64,000 bases of DNA from M0103 sp040386155 (GTDB lineage Bacteria; Bacteroidota; Bacteroidia; Flavobacteriales_D; Crocinitomicaceae): assembly GCA_040386155.1 (NCBI GenBank), contig JAZKFZ010000004.1, positions 310,001 to 374,000 of the forward strand, given 5' to 3'. Under the pieces are notes generated by a model. It was given only the letters and a program-made list of their open reading frames with translations, ran no database searches and was not told the DNA's origin. Position numbers and translations under genes: made by a program. Shown piece by piece: positions 1 to 9,762 of the stretch (its first letter is position 1; each line of letters begins with the position of its first letter).

Positions 1-1075
1 GATAATCATACGAACTATAGATGACAGAGGTGTTTGAAAATAATTTATCGTTGACAATGTGATTCCATCGGGCAGTTCCAGTAGCATTTCCCCAATTGAT
101 ACCAAATGCATTTCCTAATCCAAGTTTATCGCGTCCAAAATATCCAGATAAAAACACTCTATTTTTTTGATTAATTCGATAGTTTACTTTTGCATTTAAG
201 TCGTAGAAATACAGCTTATTTTCCTTGAATTGCTCAGTGGCCTTTAAAAATAGATCCACATAGGTTCTTCTTCCAGAAATCAGAAATGAGGCCTTGTCCT
301 TCACAATTGGACCTTCCACATTTAAGCGAGAAGAAATGACGCCAATTCCACCACTAACATTGTAGCGTTTGTTGTTCCCTTCATTCATCTTAATGTCCAT
401 TACAGAGGAAAGTCGTCCTCCGAAATTGGCAGGCTGATTACCTTTGTAGAGTACAGCATCTTTAATCGCATCGGAGTTGAAGGTCGAGAAAAAACCAAGT
501 AAATGCGATGCATTGTAAACAGGCGCTTCGTCCAAAAGAATTAAATTCTGGTCGGCTGCACCACCTCTCACATAAAATCCTGCATTTCCTTCGCCTGCAC
601 TTTTCACTCCGGGCAGTAATTGCATTGTTTTGATGATGTCTTTTTCGCCAAGTAAGACAGGTATTTTTGCAATCGCAGCGGGATCAAGTCGTTCAACGCC
701 CATAATTGGATCAGTCAATTGTTGGTCTTGTTTAATGGCTGAAATAACTACTTCTTCAATTTCAGTTATTTTTTCATTGGCATTGCGAAGTTTAAGGTTC
801 AATTGCACATTTTTTGTCAATTCGATGGTTACTTCCCTTGGATTGTAGCCAAGTGCCGAAAACACAAAAGTGATAGTGTCAGCGGGCAAAGTAAGCGAGT
901 AAAACCCATATTCATTGGTAAAAACGCCTACGTTTTGCGATTTTACTTTAATAGTTGCATTGATGATTTCTTCTCCTTTTGTTGAATCGGACACTGTTCC
1001 ACTCAAGGTGAATTTTTCTTGAGAAAAGCTAGAAAAGGCAGCAATTAGCATGACTGCGAGCAAAATTTTTTTCAT
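1..1075 (-). CDS. TonB-dependent receptor, N-terminal part (truncated by window edge)
   Basis: Outer-membrane active-transport receptor; the substrate cannot be told. Reading the minus strand from an ATG at 1075 gives an open frame of 358 codons running off the window, so the C-terminal part of the barrel is missing. A signal peptide (MKKILLAVMLIAAFSSFSQ) is followed by a carboxypeptidase-regulatory-like beta-sandwich (about residues 20-105) and a plug domain with GVKSAGEGNAGFYVRGGAAD and ILLDEAPVYNASHLLGFFS, typical of SusC/CirA-like receptors in Bacteroidota. The first barrel strands follow. No SusD partner is visible, though one could lie beyond the edge. The family is secure. Confidence 0.88.
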   Translation of the reverse strand, partial: MKKILLAVMLIAAFSSFSQEKFTLSGTVSDSTKGEEIINATIKVKSQNVGVFTNEYGFYSLTLPADTITFVFSALGYNPREVTIELTKNVQLNLKLRNANEKITEIEEVVISAIKQDQQLTDPIMGVERLDPAAIAKIPVLLGEKDIIKTMQLLPGVKSAGEGNAGFYVRGGAADQNLILLDEAPVYNASHLLGFFSTFNSDAIKDAVLYKGNQPANFGGRLSSVMDIKMNEGNNKRYNVSGGIGVISSRLNVEGPIVKDKASFLISGRRTYVDLFLKATEQFKENKLYFYDLNAKVNYRINQKNRVFLSGYFGRDKLGLGNAFGINWGNATGTARWNHIVNDKLFSNTSVIYSSYDY

Positions 1076-1181
1076 GGGACAAATATCGGTAACTACCAAA
1101 AAATGAGTACTGATTATTTGTTAAAAGGTTGTAAGAAAGGATGAATTATTGAAGTGAAACTTGCTTTATCTGGGGAAAGTA

Positions 1182-2264
1182 TCAAACTACTTCCTGTCCT
1201 TTCAGTTTTTCCGCATTTTCCGCCACTTTTAAGGAATCAATCATTTCCTTGATATCCCCATTCATAAATGGACCTAAATTGTAAATTGTTTTGTTGATTC
1301 TATGATCGGTAATTCTACCTTGTGGGTAATTGTAGGTTCTAATTTTTGCCGAGCGATCGCCAGTGGAAACCAAGGTTTTTCGGTGTGCAGCGCGCTCATT
1401 GTGCAAGCGATCCAATTCAGCTTGGTACAATCGTGAACGTAAGACTGAAATTGCTTTTTCTAAGTTTTTATGTTGTGAACGACCATCCTGACATTCAACC
1501 ACTGTTCCTGTAGGAATGTGGGTCAATCGAATTGCAGATTCAGTTTTGTTGACGTGCTGTCCACCTGCTCCAGACGCACGGAACGTGTCTCTTCGCACAT
1601 CGGTCATATTAAGTTCAAAATCAACTTCTTCCGCTTCAGGTAAAACGGCAACTGTGATTGCGGAAGTGTGAACCCGCCCCTGTGATTCGGTTTCTGGCAC
1701 GCGTTGCACGCGGTGTACACCTGATTCAAACTTCAACATTCCATAGATTCCCGAACCAGAAATTTCCATGGAGATTTCTTTATATCCTTTTACAGTGCCT
1801 TCAGAGGAGTTCAAAATTTCGAACTGCCATCCCATTTCTTTGAAAAACATGGTATACATCCGGAAACAATCTTCCACAAAGATACAGGCTTCGTCGCCTC
1901 CAGTTCCAGCGCGTAACTCTATGATTGCATTTTTATCATCTTCAGGATCTTTGGGTATTAACATCATTTTGATGTCTTCTTCCATTTGCGGTCGTAATTG
2001 CTCTAGCTCATCAATTTCAGCTTTAGCCATGTCACGCATCTCCGGATCTGTTTCCATTTCCAAAAGTTCTTTTGAACTCTTTAGATTATCGCGTAAATTT
2101 TTGTATGCTTTATAGGTATTGTCGAGTTCTTCAAGATCTTTGTATTCTTTGTTGAGCTTTACATATCTCTCCATATTTGAAATGATGTCAGGGTCAACGA
2201 TCATTGTCCCAACCTCCACAAAACGAAAGTGTATAGCTTCTAATTTTTGTAATAAATCGCTCAT
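1182..2264 (-). CDS. prfA: Peptide chain release factor 1
   Basis: Recognises UAA and UAG stop codons in the ribosomal A site and triggers hydrolysis of peptidyl-tRNA. The 360-residue product has the normal length. The catalytic GGQ is at residues 234-236 within GAGGQHVNKTESAIRLTH, and the codon-recognition PxT tripeptide is present as PET in VHRVQRVPETESQGR, which marks it as RF1 rather than RF2. It begins 3 bases after the purM stop codon, so the two are probably co-transcribed from the promoter upstream of purM. No prmC methyltransferase gene is adjacent. Confidence 0.97.
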   Translation of the reverse strand: MSDLLQKLEAIHFRFVEVGTMIVDPDIISNMERYVKLNKEYKDLEELDNTYKAYKNLRDNLKSSKELLEMETDPEMRDMAKAEIDELEQLRPQMEEDIKMMLIPKDPEDDKNAIIELRAGTGGDEACIFVEDCFRMYTMFFKEMGWQFEILNSSEGTVKGYKEISMEISGSGIYGMLKFESGVHRVQRVPETESQGRVHTSAITVAVLPEAEEVDFELNMTDVRRDTFRASGAGGQHVNKTESAIRLTHIPTGTVVECQDGRSQHKNLEKAISVLRSRLYQAELDRLHNERAAHRKTLVSTGDRSAKIRTYNYPQGRITDHRINKTIYNLGPFMNGDIKEMIDSLKVAENAEKLKGQEVV

Positions 2265-2267
2265 TAT

Positions 2268-3437
2268 TTATTGGTATTCAAACTCACCAAAAGGCGATTT
2301 GATGGTTAATGACTTTTGCTCAGCGGCTTCCACACGTCCTACGATTTGCGCTTCAATATTGAACGATTTTGAAATTTCGATAATCGAATCTGCTAATTCA
2401 GGAGCGACATAGATTTCCATGCGATGCCCCATGTTGAACACTTTGTACATTTCTTTCCAATCTGTTTTTGATTCCTCTTGAATCAATTTAAAAAGAGGTG
2501 GAACAGGAAATAAATTGTCTTTGATGATATGCATATCGTTAACAAAATGCAATACTTTGGTTTGTGCTCCGCCAGAGCAGTGTACCATTCCATGAATATT
2601 TTTTCGGTGCTTTTCTAAAATTTGTTTGATGACAGGTGCGTAAGTACGTGTAGGTGAGAGCACTAATTTCCCTGCATCTAAAGGCGAATTTTCAACACTA
2701 TCCGTAAGAGTTTTACTTCCTGAATACACTAGGTCTCTTGGTACAGCTGCATCAAAACTTTCTGGAAATTCTGTAGCTAATGTTTTATTGAAGACATCGT
2801 GTCGTGCTGAGGTCAAACCATTCGAACCCATTCCGCCGTTGTATTCCGATTCATAAGTAGCTTGACCATAAGAAGCCAAGCCTACAATTACATCACCAGC
2901 TTGAATGGTGTGGTTGGAAATAACATCCTCTCGCTTCATTCGGCAAACTACCGTTGAATCGACAATTATCGTTCGAACCAAATCACCCACATCTGCGGTT
3001 TCACCTCCGGTAGAGTGAATGCCAATGCCTTGACTTCTCAGCGTTTCTAAAAGTTCTTCTGTTCCATTGATAATGGTAGAAATAACTTCGCCAGAAATTA
3101 AATTTTTGTTGCGACCAATGGTCGAAGAAAGCAAAATATTGTCAGTAGCACCAACGCACAGTAAGTCGTCGATGTTCATAATAAGTGCATCTTGTGCAAT
3201 GCCTTTCCACACAGAAATGTCACCTGTTTTTTTCCAATACATGTAAGCCAACGACGATTTTGTACCCGCTCCATCAGCGTGCATTACGATACAATAGTTT
3301 TCATCACCTGATAAATAATCAGGGACAATTTTACAAAATGCTTGGGGAAAAAGTCCCTTGTCTACGTTTTTGATGGCATTGTGAACATCTTCTTTTCCAG
3401 CGGAAACACCCCTAAGATTGTATCGAATATCTGACAT
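2268..3437 (-). CDS. purM: Phosphoribosylformylglycinamidine cyclo-ligase (AIR synthase)
   Basis: Closes the imidazole ring of AIR from FGAM using ATP in de novo purine synthesis. The 389-residue protein is of the long Bacteroidota PurM type, with the conserved HADGAGTKSSLAY region near residue 55, the metal/ATP-site IAQDALIMNIDDLLCVGA segment and a C-terminal MGHRMEIYV strand. It is first in a two-gene unit with prfA and has a well-formed promoter directly upstream. Family members (PurM, SelD, HypE, ThiL) share the fold; the overall sequence and length fit PurM best. Confidence 0.92.
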   Translation of the reverse strand: MSDIRYNLRGVSAGKEDVHNAIKNVDKGLFPQAFCKIVPDYLSGDENYCIVMHADGAGTKSSLAYMYWKKTGDISVWKGIAQDALIMNIDDLLCVGATDNILLSSTIGRNKNLISGEVISTIINGTEELLETLRSQGIGIHSTGGETADVGDLVRTIIVDSTVVCRMKREDVISNHTIQAGDVIVGLASYGQATYESEYNGGMGSNGLTSARHDVFNKTLATEFPESFDAAVPRDLVYSGSKTLTDSVENSPLDAGKLVLSPTRTYAPVIKQILEKHRKNIHGMVHCSGGAQTKVLHFVNDMHIIKDNLFPVPPLFKLIQEESKTDWKEMYKVFNMGHRMEIYVAPELADSIIEISKSFNIEAQIVGRVEAAEQKSLTIKSPFGEFEYQ

Positions 3438-3454
3438 TGTACTAATTTGAATTG

Positions 3455-3484
3455 CAAAGATAAGGAACTAAAGGCAAATGTCAA
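3455..3484 (-). promoter_or_regulatory. Predicted housekeeping promoter of purM-prfA
   Basis: On the minus strand TTGACA (3484-3479) is followed, 19 bases after its TTG, by TATCTTTG (3462-3455), an exact match to the Bacteroidota TTG-N19-TAnnTTTG consensus. The predicted start lies near 3450, giving a leader of about a dozen bases before the ATG at 3437. Confidence 0.7.
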
Positions 3485-3506
3485 TTTTTGAAAACTCGAC
3501 CGCAGA

Positions 3507-4649
3507 TTAATACCCTTTCAAATCAATTTCGTCGGAAGAAATAGGGGTCACAAATTTTTTCATTTTTTTCTGAATCACTTTGAAATGAAGTTCTTCTTCA
3601 GGAGTGATGAGTGCAATTGCTTCACCAGGATTTTCTGCTCTACCTGTTCTTCCTATTCGGTGGATGTAATCTTTTGGTGATCGTGGCAACTCATAATTGA
3701 TCACAAATGGCAAAAACTGAATATCTATTCCGCGTCCAATTATATCGGTAGCCACAAGCACTTGGAAGCTTTCATTTTTAAAATTTTGAAGGGCTTTCGT
3801 GCGTGCCTGCTGACTTTTTTTGCTGTGAATGGAACTGGCGTGAATTCCATTTTTCCTTAATTTATCGGCTACATTTTCCGCTTGATAGGTAGAAGAAACA
3901 AAGACAAGTACTTGCTTCATTTCCTTTTCTTTGATAAGATAACGAAGCAATGGACCCTTTCGCTCCGGACTCACCAAAAAAGCACTTTGCGTGATGAGGT
4001 CGATGATGTTTTCCTCTTCCTCAATTTTAATGATAACAGGATCTCTTAAAACAAGCTGAGTAATTGCCTGAATATCGTCGCTTAGTGTAGCAGAAAAGAG
4101 TAGATTTTGTCGTTTTTTTGGAAGTTGACGTAGAATTTGATCCATTTCCTCCTTGAATCCAAGGTTCAGCATTTTATCGGCCTCATCCAGCACCAACATT
4201 TTCACTTCGGACAAAGAGAGTGCATTTTTTTCCACAAGTTCGATTAAGCGTCCGGGTGTAGCTACTAAAATTCGAACTCCCATCAACCCTTTCATTTGTG
4301 GATTGATAGCGACTCCTCCAAACACCGCCTTCGATTTTATTGGGGCTTCTAAATGTTGAGAAAAATTTAAAATCACCTCCTGCACTTGGTTGGCCAATTC
4401 ACGCGTTGGAACAAGTATTAATGCTTCAATTGCTCGATTTCTATTTTTTTCTTGGTTTTCAAGTACTTGTAAAATGGGTAGTACAAAGCTGGCTGTTTTT
4501 CCTGATCCTGTTTTTGCAATTCCAAGTACGTCTTTGCCTTCAAATACCTTCGGAATGATTTGTTCCTGAATGGGGTAGGGAGTGGTGAATTCTAATGCTG
4601 AAAGTGTTTTTAGAAGATGTTGGGAAAGTCCTAGTTTGGAAAATGACAT
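3507..4649 (-). CDS. DEAD-box ATP-dependent RNA helicase (RhlE-like)
   Basis: Unwinds short RNA duplexes, probably in ribosome assembly or RNA turnover. The 380-residue protein is essentially the two RecA-like domains: Q-motif FTTPYPIQEQIIP (21-33), Walker A AKTGSGKT (45-52), PTRELA, VLDEADKML, SAT, and HRIGRTGRAENPGEA near the end. Unlike many RhlE/CsdA proteins it has almost no basic C-terminal tail after motif VI, so extra RNA-binding regions are lacking. It stands alone, with a TAAATTTG -7-like element upstream at 4673-4680 on the minus strand but no clear -33 element. Confidence 0.93.
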   Translation of the reverse strand: MSFSKLGLSQHLLKTLSALEFTTPYPIQEQIIPKVFEGKDVLGIAKTGSGKTASFVLPILQVLENQEKNRNRAIEALILVPTRELANQVQEVILNFSQHLEAPIKSKAVFGGVAINPQMKGLMGVRILVATPGRLIELVEKNALSLSEVKMLVLDEADKMLNLGFKEEMDQILRQLPKKRQNLLFSATLSDDIQAITQLVLRDPVIIKIEEEENIIDLITQSAFLVSPERKGPLLRYLIKEKEMKQVLVFVSSTYQAENVADKLRKNGIHASSIHSKKSQQARTKALQNFKNESFQVLVATDIIGRGIDIQFLPFVINYELPRSPKDYIHRIGRTGRAENPGEAIALITPEEELHFKVIQKKMKKFVTPISSDEIDLKGY

Positions 4650-4733
4650 AGCTTGTCTCTCTTTATTTTGAACAAATTTAGAACAAGTGATTTAATAATG
4701 CTTGAATTCACTTGGGAATTTTTTTTGCCCAGA

Positions 4734-5471
4734 TTATTTGCCTTCAAAAACTTTTGAAGAATCGGAAACCATCGATTGTATGGCCTTTATTTCTTGATCA
4801 TTCAGGTATCTCCATTCCCCCACAGGTACGTCCAATGCAATATTCATGATGCGGACGCGTTTTAAAGTTACAACATTGTACCCAAGGTATTCGCACATTC
4901 TTCTAATTTGTCGATTCAACCCTTGTGTTAGCACAATAGAAAATGTTGAAGATCCCATTTTTTTCACTTTACATTTTCGCGTAACAGTATCCAGAATAGG
5001 AATTCCGTTGCTCATTTTTTGAATGAAATCATCAGTAATGAATTTGTGCACACGCACAATGTATTCTTTTTCGTGATTGTTACGTGCGCGTAAAATTTTG
5101 TTGACGATATCGCCATCATTTGTTAGAAAAATCAATCCTTCACTAGGTTTATCCAATCTTCCAATCGGAAAAATTCGCTTTGGGTGATTGATAAAATCAA
5201 TGATATTGTCTTTTTCAACGCGATCGTCTGTGGTGCAAACAATACCAACGGGCTTGTTGAACGCCAAGTATATAAATTCTTCTTTTGGCGCTGAAATTAA
5301 TTGTCCTTCTACATGAACTTCGTCGCCTGGAAAAATTTTAGTACCTACTTCAGGAACTTTTCCGTTGATGGTTACTTTTCCTTCTTCAATGAGTTTGTCT
5401 GCCGCTCGGCGAGAGCAAAATCCAGCTTCACTGAGGTATTTATTGATGCGTGTACCTTCGATGTTTTCCAT
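4734..5471 (-). CDS. rluF: 23S rRNA pseudouridine synthase, RluF/RsuA family
   Basis: Isomerises a uridine in rRNA to pseudouridine. An N-terminal S4 RNA-binding domain (TRINKYLSEAGFCSRRAADK, about residues 7-60) precedes the RsuA-type catalytic domain with GRLDKPSEGLIFLTNDG, where Asp107 is the predicted nucleophile, and a terminal LNRQIRRMCEYLGY motif. The 245-residue length and sequence resemble RluF (U2604 in E. coli) more than RluB, but the exact target is inferred. A TATCTTTG element upstream (5525-5518, minus strand) could be its -7 box. Confidence 0.85.
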   Translation of the reverse strand: MENIEGTRINKYLSEAGFCSRRAADKLIEEGKVTINGKVPEVGTKIFPGDEVHVEGQLISAPKEEFIYLAFNKPVGIVCTTDDRVEKDNIIDFINHPKRIFPIGRLDKPSEGLIFLTNDGDIVNKILRARNNHEKEYIVRVHKFITDDFIQKMSNGIPILDTVTRKCKVKKMGSSTFSIVLTQGLNRQIRRMCEYLGYNVVTLKRVRIMNIALDVPVGEWRYLNDQEIKAIQSMVSDSSKVFEGK

Positions 5472-5570
5472 TCGTTAATAAATTGACTTCCAATTTTTGG
5501 AGATGCTCAATGCTGTACAAAGATAGTCAAGGTATGTGAAAAAAGATCATCGTTGCTGAAGGGAGCGCTA

Positions 5571-7061
5571 CTATTTTAATTTTGAAAAAGCTAAATTGAA
5601 ATGAGTTCCTTTTGTGTGGTGGAGTTGAAAGATTTGACCGTTCAGTTGTTCGGCAAGACTATCAATTAGCGACATGCCTAAAGTGTCACTCGATTGCTCA
5701 TGAATTGGTTTAATAAACCCTTTTCCATTATCCCCAATTTTTAAATTGAATTCTTCTTCATTCAATTGATCGATGTGCAGATAAATACTTCCTTTTTCAA
5801 TGTTGCTAAGTCCATGTTTTATTGAATTGGTTACAATCTCATTAATCAACAATCCCAGAGGGATGGCTGTATTGATGTTAATTGCAATATCATTCACTTG
5901 TAAATCGATGGCTATTTGTTGGTTTTTCCCTTTCATGGTGTTTACCAACGAACCAATCAACGAAACCAGATAATCTTTGTAGTTGATTTGAGAAAATTCT
6001 GTCGATTGGTAAAGTAATTCGTGAACTTTCGACATTGAATTGATTCTGTTTAAACTTGCGGCAAATATTTCATTCACCGCATCATCTTGTATTGTGTAGG
6101 ATTGAAGTTTGAGCAGCGAGGAAACAATTTGGAGGTTGTTTTTTACACGATGGTGAATTTCCTTCAACATCATTTCTTTCTCTAAATTGGAGCGTTGCAA
6201 TACTAAATTTTCTTCTTTGATGCGGTCGGTTAGGTCGGTTGTGGAGAGGTAAACTCTGCTATAATCTTCTTCATATCCCTGAACGACTGCCCACTTCAAA
6301 TGCACAAATCGCTTGTTTCCTTTGAAGGTTTTTAAAACAACATCAAATTCACAACTCATTTGATTGTTTGCAATAGCGATTATTTGTAAAATGGCATGTT
6401 CAGTGGAGTCTTCAGTTGCATTTTTACGAAAGTTTTGCAAAACATAGGCCTTCGACTCTGCTTCATTTAGGACAACTACTGCTTTATTTACATTGTTGAC
6501 AATTAATTTTTCACTTATTCGAGCAATTTCTGAAGGATTTTCTTCTAAATAGCACCTAAAATCAGTAATTCCTTCTGCTTTTAGTTTATCCACTTCATTT
6601 TTAATTTGAGAGAAATCTTCATCCCAAATGGGGATTGGAGAGTCTTCAAACAGTGAAACATAATGACGAAAATTTTCTTCCATTAATTGCGCGTTGATTT
6701 TCTGCTCTGAAGTGTCAAGAATGGTGATGATCATTCCCTCTAATTGGCCGTTTTCTACAATGGGTCGCGCATTCATGGATACCCATTTTTTTGTACCGTT
6801 CTTACAAGGAATTTGGTAATTATGAGCAGCTAATTGACCTACTTTTCTGCGCTGTACTCTATGTTTGAAACTTTCAATATCCTGAGTATTTACAAAATCG
6901 AAACTCGATTTTCCGAGAATTTCATCGGCTGTGTAGCCAATAATTTCAGTAAGTTGTTGGTTGACAAAAATGACGATGTTCTGGGTGTCAATAATGCAAA
7001 CACCTTCATTGATTGCTCCAATGATTGCTTCGTTTATTGCAGAAGGGGTTAAGTTTGCCAA
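5571..7061 (-). CDS. Orphan PAS-domain sensor histidine kinase (HisKA_2 type)
   Basis: Predicted cytoplasmic signal-transducing kinase of 496 residues without transmembrane segments. An N-terminal PAS domain (about 8-115, GVCIIDTQNIVIFVNQQLTEIIGYTADEI) and a second diverged PAS-like region (about 130-285) precede a HisKA_2 dimerisation box with the phospho-acceptor in EIHHRVKNNLQIVSSLL (near residue 300) and an HATPase_c domain (N box LLINEIVTNSIKHG, G box IGDNGKGF). No response regulator is adjacent. The chosen start is TTG at 7061: there is no in-frame ATG before the first PAS domain in this reading. Family secure; signal unknown. Confidence 0.9.
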   Translation of the reverse strand: MANLTPSAINEAIIGAINEGVCIIDTQNIVIFVNQQLTEIIGYTADEILGKSSFDFVNTQDIESFKHRVQRRKVGQLAAHNYQIPCKNGTKKWVSMNARPIVENGQLEGMIITILDTSEQKINAQLMEENFRHYVSLFEDSPIPIWDEDFSQIKNEVDKLKAEGITDFRCYLEENPSEIARISEKLIVNNVNKAVVVLNEAESKAYVLQNFRKNATEDSTEHAILQIIAIANNQMSCEFDVVLKTFKGNKRFVHLKWAVVQGYEEDYSRVYLSTTDLTDRIKEENLVLQRSNLEKEMMLKEIHHRVKNNLQIVSSLLKLQSYTIQDDAVNEIFAASLNRINSMSKVHELLYQSTEFSQINYKDYLVSLIGSLVNTMKGKNQQIAIDLQVNDIAININTAIPLGLLINEIVTNSIKHGLSNIEKGSIYLHIDQLNEEEFNLKIGDNGKGFIKPIHEQSSDTLGMSLIDSLAEQLNGQIFQLHHTKGTHFNLAFSKLK

Positions 7062-7140
7062 ATGTTTGTAGCTAAAATCAAGCTTAAATGTATGAAAATC
7101 AATGAATACACCAACTATTTTACTTGAAATAAATCGATTG

Positions 7141-7557
7141 TTAGTTCATTATTTTTATCACAACTCTTCGATTTAGATCCTTATCGGCATCATTTTTTTC
7201 TTTTGCTACGATAGGTTCTTGAAAGCTTTTACCAAGGAATTTCATTTGTTGAATTGGCACATCAAGTTTTTTAAGGTACTTGTAGACAAATTTCGCCCTT
7301 TTTTTAGATACTCGCTTAGCGTTCGGTGGATTACAGCACACATGCCCTTCTATCATTATTTTAAATGTAGGATGTTCAAGCATGTATTCTGCTAAGTTTC
7401 CCAATCTAATTTTATTGATGTGATTGATTGCCGCTTTGTTGTTTTCATAACGAATGAGCATTGGAAATGAATAGGGTAATTCATTAGAAAGCGAGTCGTT
7501 TTGACTGTGGGCAAAAAGACCTGAAATTGTAAAAAGAACAAAAAGCAGTTGTTTCAT
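7141..7557 (-). CDS. Small OmpA-like domain protein
   Basis: A 138-residue predicted periplasmic protein. A signal peptide (MKQLLFVLFTISGLFAHSQ) precedes an OmpA-C-like peptidoglycan-binding fold: IMIEGHVCCNPPNAKRVSKK resembles the usual 'eGHTD..G....N..LS..RA' segment, followed by VYKYLKKLDVPIQQMKFLGKSFQEP and DLNRRVVIKI. The usual TD after GH is replaced by VCCN, so diaminopimelate binding is uncertain. It begins one base after the topB stop codon and is probably translated from the same message, although no functional tie to topoisomerase III is obvious. Confidence 0.75.
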   Translation of the reverse strand: MKQLLFVLFTISGLFAHSQNDSLSNELPYSFPMLIRYENNKAAINHINKIRLGNLAEYMLEHPTFKIMIEGHVCCNPPNAKRVSKKRAKFVYKYLKKLDVPIQQMKFLGKSFQEPIVAKEKNDADKDLNRRVVIKIMN

Positions 7558-9666
7558 TTAATCCAAAGCTACATTAAATTGCCCGTCGATGTATAGTTTT
7601 CCATCTTTTTTTTCTAGTGAACCGGGTATAGTTAATCCTTTGATTAGACCAGTCTTACCTTTCAGCAACAGATCGGAAAGTTGATTTTCATTCAATTTTT
7701 TTCCTAAAAGTTCAAACGGAATCTTGAAACCACATTGCTTAAAATTTGAGCAACCAATGGCTGTATTACCTTTCATCAGCTTAGCATTATTGCATTTTGG
7801 ACAATCTAATTTGGTAAGATCTATTTTTTCTTTTGGTCGAGGGCTTGGTTTTGTTTTTTCTTTGACTGGTGGAACAATTGGTTCAACTTGAATTTGACGG
7901 TGCGTATTGAAGATGACTTCATCGGTCATTTCGCGCACCATTTTGTAAAGTTCTTGCTTAAAAACTTCGGGTTCATACTCGCCTTTTTCGATCAGTCGAA
8001 TTTTTCGCTCCCACTGGCCAGTTAACTCAGGACTTTTCAATAAATCATTTGAAATAGTATCGATGAGGTCTATACCTGTTTGTGTGGCAATAATATTTTT
8101 ACGTTGTTTTTCAATGTAACGTCGCCGGAATAAAGTTTCGATGATATTAGCTCGTGTTGAGGGTCTGCCGATGCCATTGTCTTTCATTAAATCACGCATT
8201 TCCTCATTTTCTACTTGCTTACCGGCAGTTTCCATGGCACGAAGTAGAGTTGCTTCAGTGAAGGGTTTCGGCGGACTAGTTTTTCCTTTGTGGACGAATG
8301 GTTGGTGTGGACCTATTTCTCCTTGTTCAAACGAAGGAAGAATGCGATCTGTTTCGTCTGTTTTGGATGTATCTTCATCAGAATCGTCGTAAACTGCTCG
8401 CCAACCAGGCTCTAAAATTTGCTTCCCAATGGCCTTAAATTCTAAAGTACCCACTTTTCCTAAAACAGTGGTGTTACTCACTTTACATTCAGGATAAAAT
8501 GCGGCGATGAATCGCTTTGCAATTAGGTCATAAATTTGTTGCTCAGTCGGTGAAATTCCACTTGGCACAACTCCAGTAGGAATGATGGCATGGTGATCAG
8601 TTACTTTTTTGTCGTCAAAGACTGATTTTAATTTCGGAATTTGCTTTTGCAGTAATGGTTCGGTAATGCGAGAATAGTACTTCATTCCTCGCATGATACC
8701 TTCTACTTTTGGATAGATATCTTCCGATAAGTACGTAGTGTCAACACGTGGATAGGTGACAATTTTTTTCTCGTACAAGCTTTGCACATTTTTCAAAGTA
8801 TCATCTGCAGAAAAACCGAATTTCTTATTGGCTTCGACTTGCAATGAGGTTAAATCGAATAAGCGTGGATTCCCCTCTTTCCCTTCTTTTTGTTCGTAAG
8901 AAGTAATTTCAAATTCGCGCTGCTGCAGGTATTCGAGTCCTTTATTTGCTTTTTCTTCATTGGAAAGTCGATCAATTTGACAATTGAATTCAACCTCACG
9001 ATAGATGGTTTTTAACTCCCAATACTCCGCTGAATTAAAGGCATTAATTTCTTTTTGTCGCTGCACAATCATTGCAAGCGTAGGTGTTTGCACTCTACCG
9101 ATGGACAATGTTGCTTTTCCTCTGCCAAATTTTGTCGTGAACGCTCTTGTTGCATTAATTCCTAGTAACCAATCACCGATTGCTCTCGCGGATCCTGCGG
9201 CATATAAGTTATCATATTGCTTGGCATCTTTTAGCTTTTGAAATCCTTCTTTGATGGCTTCTTCGGTTAATGAAGAAATCCACAAGCGTTGAATTGGTTT
9301 TTCGCACTTTGCTTTGAGCAATACCCAACGTTGAATGAGTTCTCCTTCTTGTCCAGCATCACCGCAATTTATTACAGAATCGCAGTTGGCAACTAGATTT
9401 TCAATGCACTTAAATTGTTTTTGAATTCCTGCTTCATTCACCACTTTGATACCGAAATTTTGCGGAATGATAGGCAAATCTTCCAACTTCCAATATTTCC
9501 AGCGCTCATTGTAATCGTGCGGTTCTTTGAGCGTGCAGAGGTGCCCAAAAGTCCAACTCACCCAATAGCCATTGCCTTCCCAGTAGCCATCCTTTCGAGA
9601 TCTAGCTCCTAGAATTTCAGCGATGTCTTTTGCTACAGAAGGTTTTTCGGCAATACAGAGGATCAT
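7558..9666 (-). CDS. topB: DNA topoisomerase III (type IA)
   Basis: Cleaves and passes single DNA strands, decatenating replication and recombination intermediates, often with RecQ. Of 702 residues, the Toprim domain (about 1-140: LCIAEKPSVAKDIAEILG; NCGDAGQEGELI) is followed by the type IA core with predicted active-site Tyr305 in VTYPRVDTTYLS and the HHAIIPTG segment. The C-terminus has one zinc-ribbon-like module (LDCPKCNNAKLMKGNTAIGC). Variation from the usual YPRTDS to YPRVDT is conservative. A recQ gene lies elsewhere in the window (22542-24722). Confidence 0.95.
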   Translation of the reverse strand: MILCIAEKPSVAKDIAEILGARSRKDGYWEGNGYWVSWTFGHLCTLKEPHDYNERWKYWKLEDLPIIPQNFGIKVVNEAGIQKQFKCIENLVANCDSVINCGDAGQEGELIQRWVLLKAKCEKPIQRLWISSLTEEAIKEGFQKLKDAKQYDNLYAAGSARAIGDWLLGINATRAFTTKFGRGKATLSIGRVQTPTLAMIVQRQKEINAFNSAEYWELKTIYREVEFNCQIDRLSNEEKANKGLEYLQQREFEITSYEQKEGKEGNPRLFDLTSLQVEANKKFGFSADDTLKNVQSLYEKKIVTYPRVDTTYLSEDIYPKVEGIMRGMKYYSRITEPLLQKQIPKLKSVFDDKKVTDHHAIIPTGVVPSGISPTEQQIYDLIAKRFIAAFYPECKVSNTTVLGKVGTLEFKAIGKQILEPGWRAVYDDSDEDTSKTDETDRILPSFEQGEIGPHQPFVHKGKTSPPKPFTEATLLRAMETAGKQVENEEMRDLMKDNGIGRPSTRANIIETLFRRRYIEKQRKNIIATQTGIDLIDTISNDLLKSPELTGQWERKIRLIEKGEYEPEVFKQELYKMVREMTDEVIFNTHRQIQVEPIVPPVKEKTKPSPRPKEKIDLTKLDCPKCNNAKLMKGNTAIGCSNFKQCGFKIPFELLGKKLNENQLSDLLLKGKTGLIKGLTIPGSLEKKDGKLYIDGQFNVALD

Positions 9667-9679
9667 AGTTTTTTATTTT

Positions 9680-9762
9680 ACCACAAGGGCACAAAGGAAT
9701 TTTGATGAAAGTTGTGTCTTAAAGCATTTAAGTATTAAAATTTACTGTTGGTCTTTGTGGTT
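9680..9762. repeat. Imperfect extragenic palindrome with ACCACAA/TTGTGGT ends
   Basis: The 94-base gap between topB and folA is bounded by inverted ends: ACCACAAGGGC at 9680-9690 and GTCTTTGTGGTTA at 9751-9763, the latter overlapping the folA stop codon. The inner segment has CACAAAGGAATTTTG and AAAGTTGTGTCTTAAAG. The ends resemble 'ACCACAAAGGCACAAAG ... CTTTGTGGTTAA' extragenic elements I recall from Bacteroidota genomes. Membership in that family is inference. Confidence 0.45.

Noticed and set aside
630..985. Plus-strand short open frames opposite the TonB-dependent receptor
   Set aside because: The minus strand encodes a continuous signal peptide, CarboxypepD_reg and plug domain; the plus frames have no features of their own.
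5571..7061. Two-component system
   Set aside because: Only the kinase is present; no receiver-domain gene is next to it, so it is reported as an orphan kinase.
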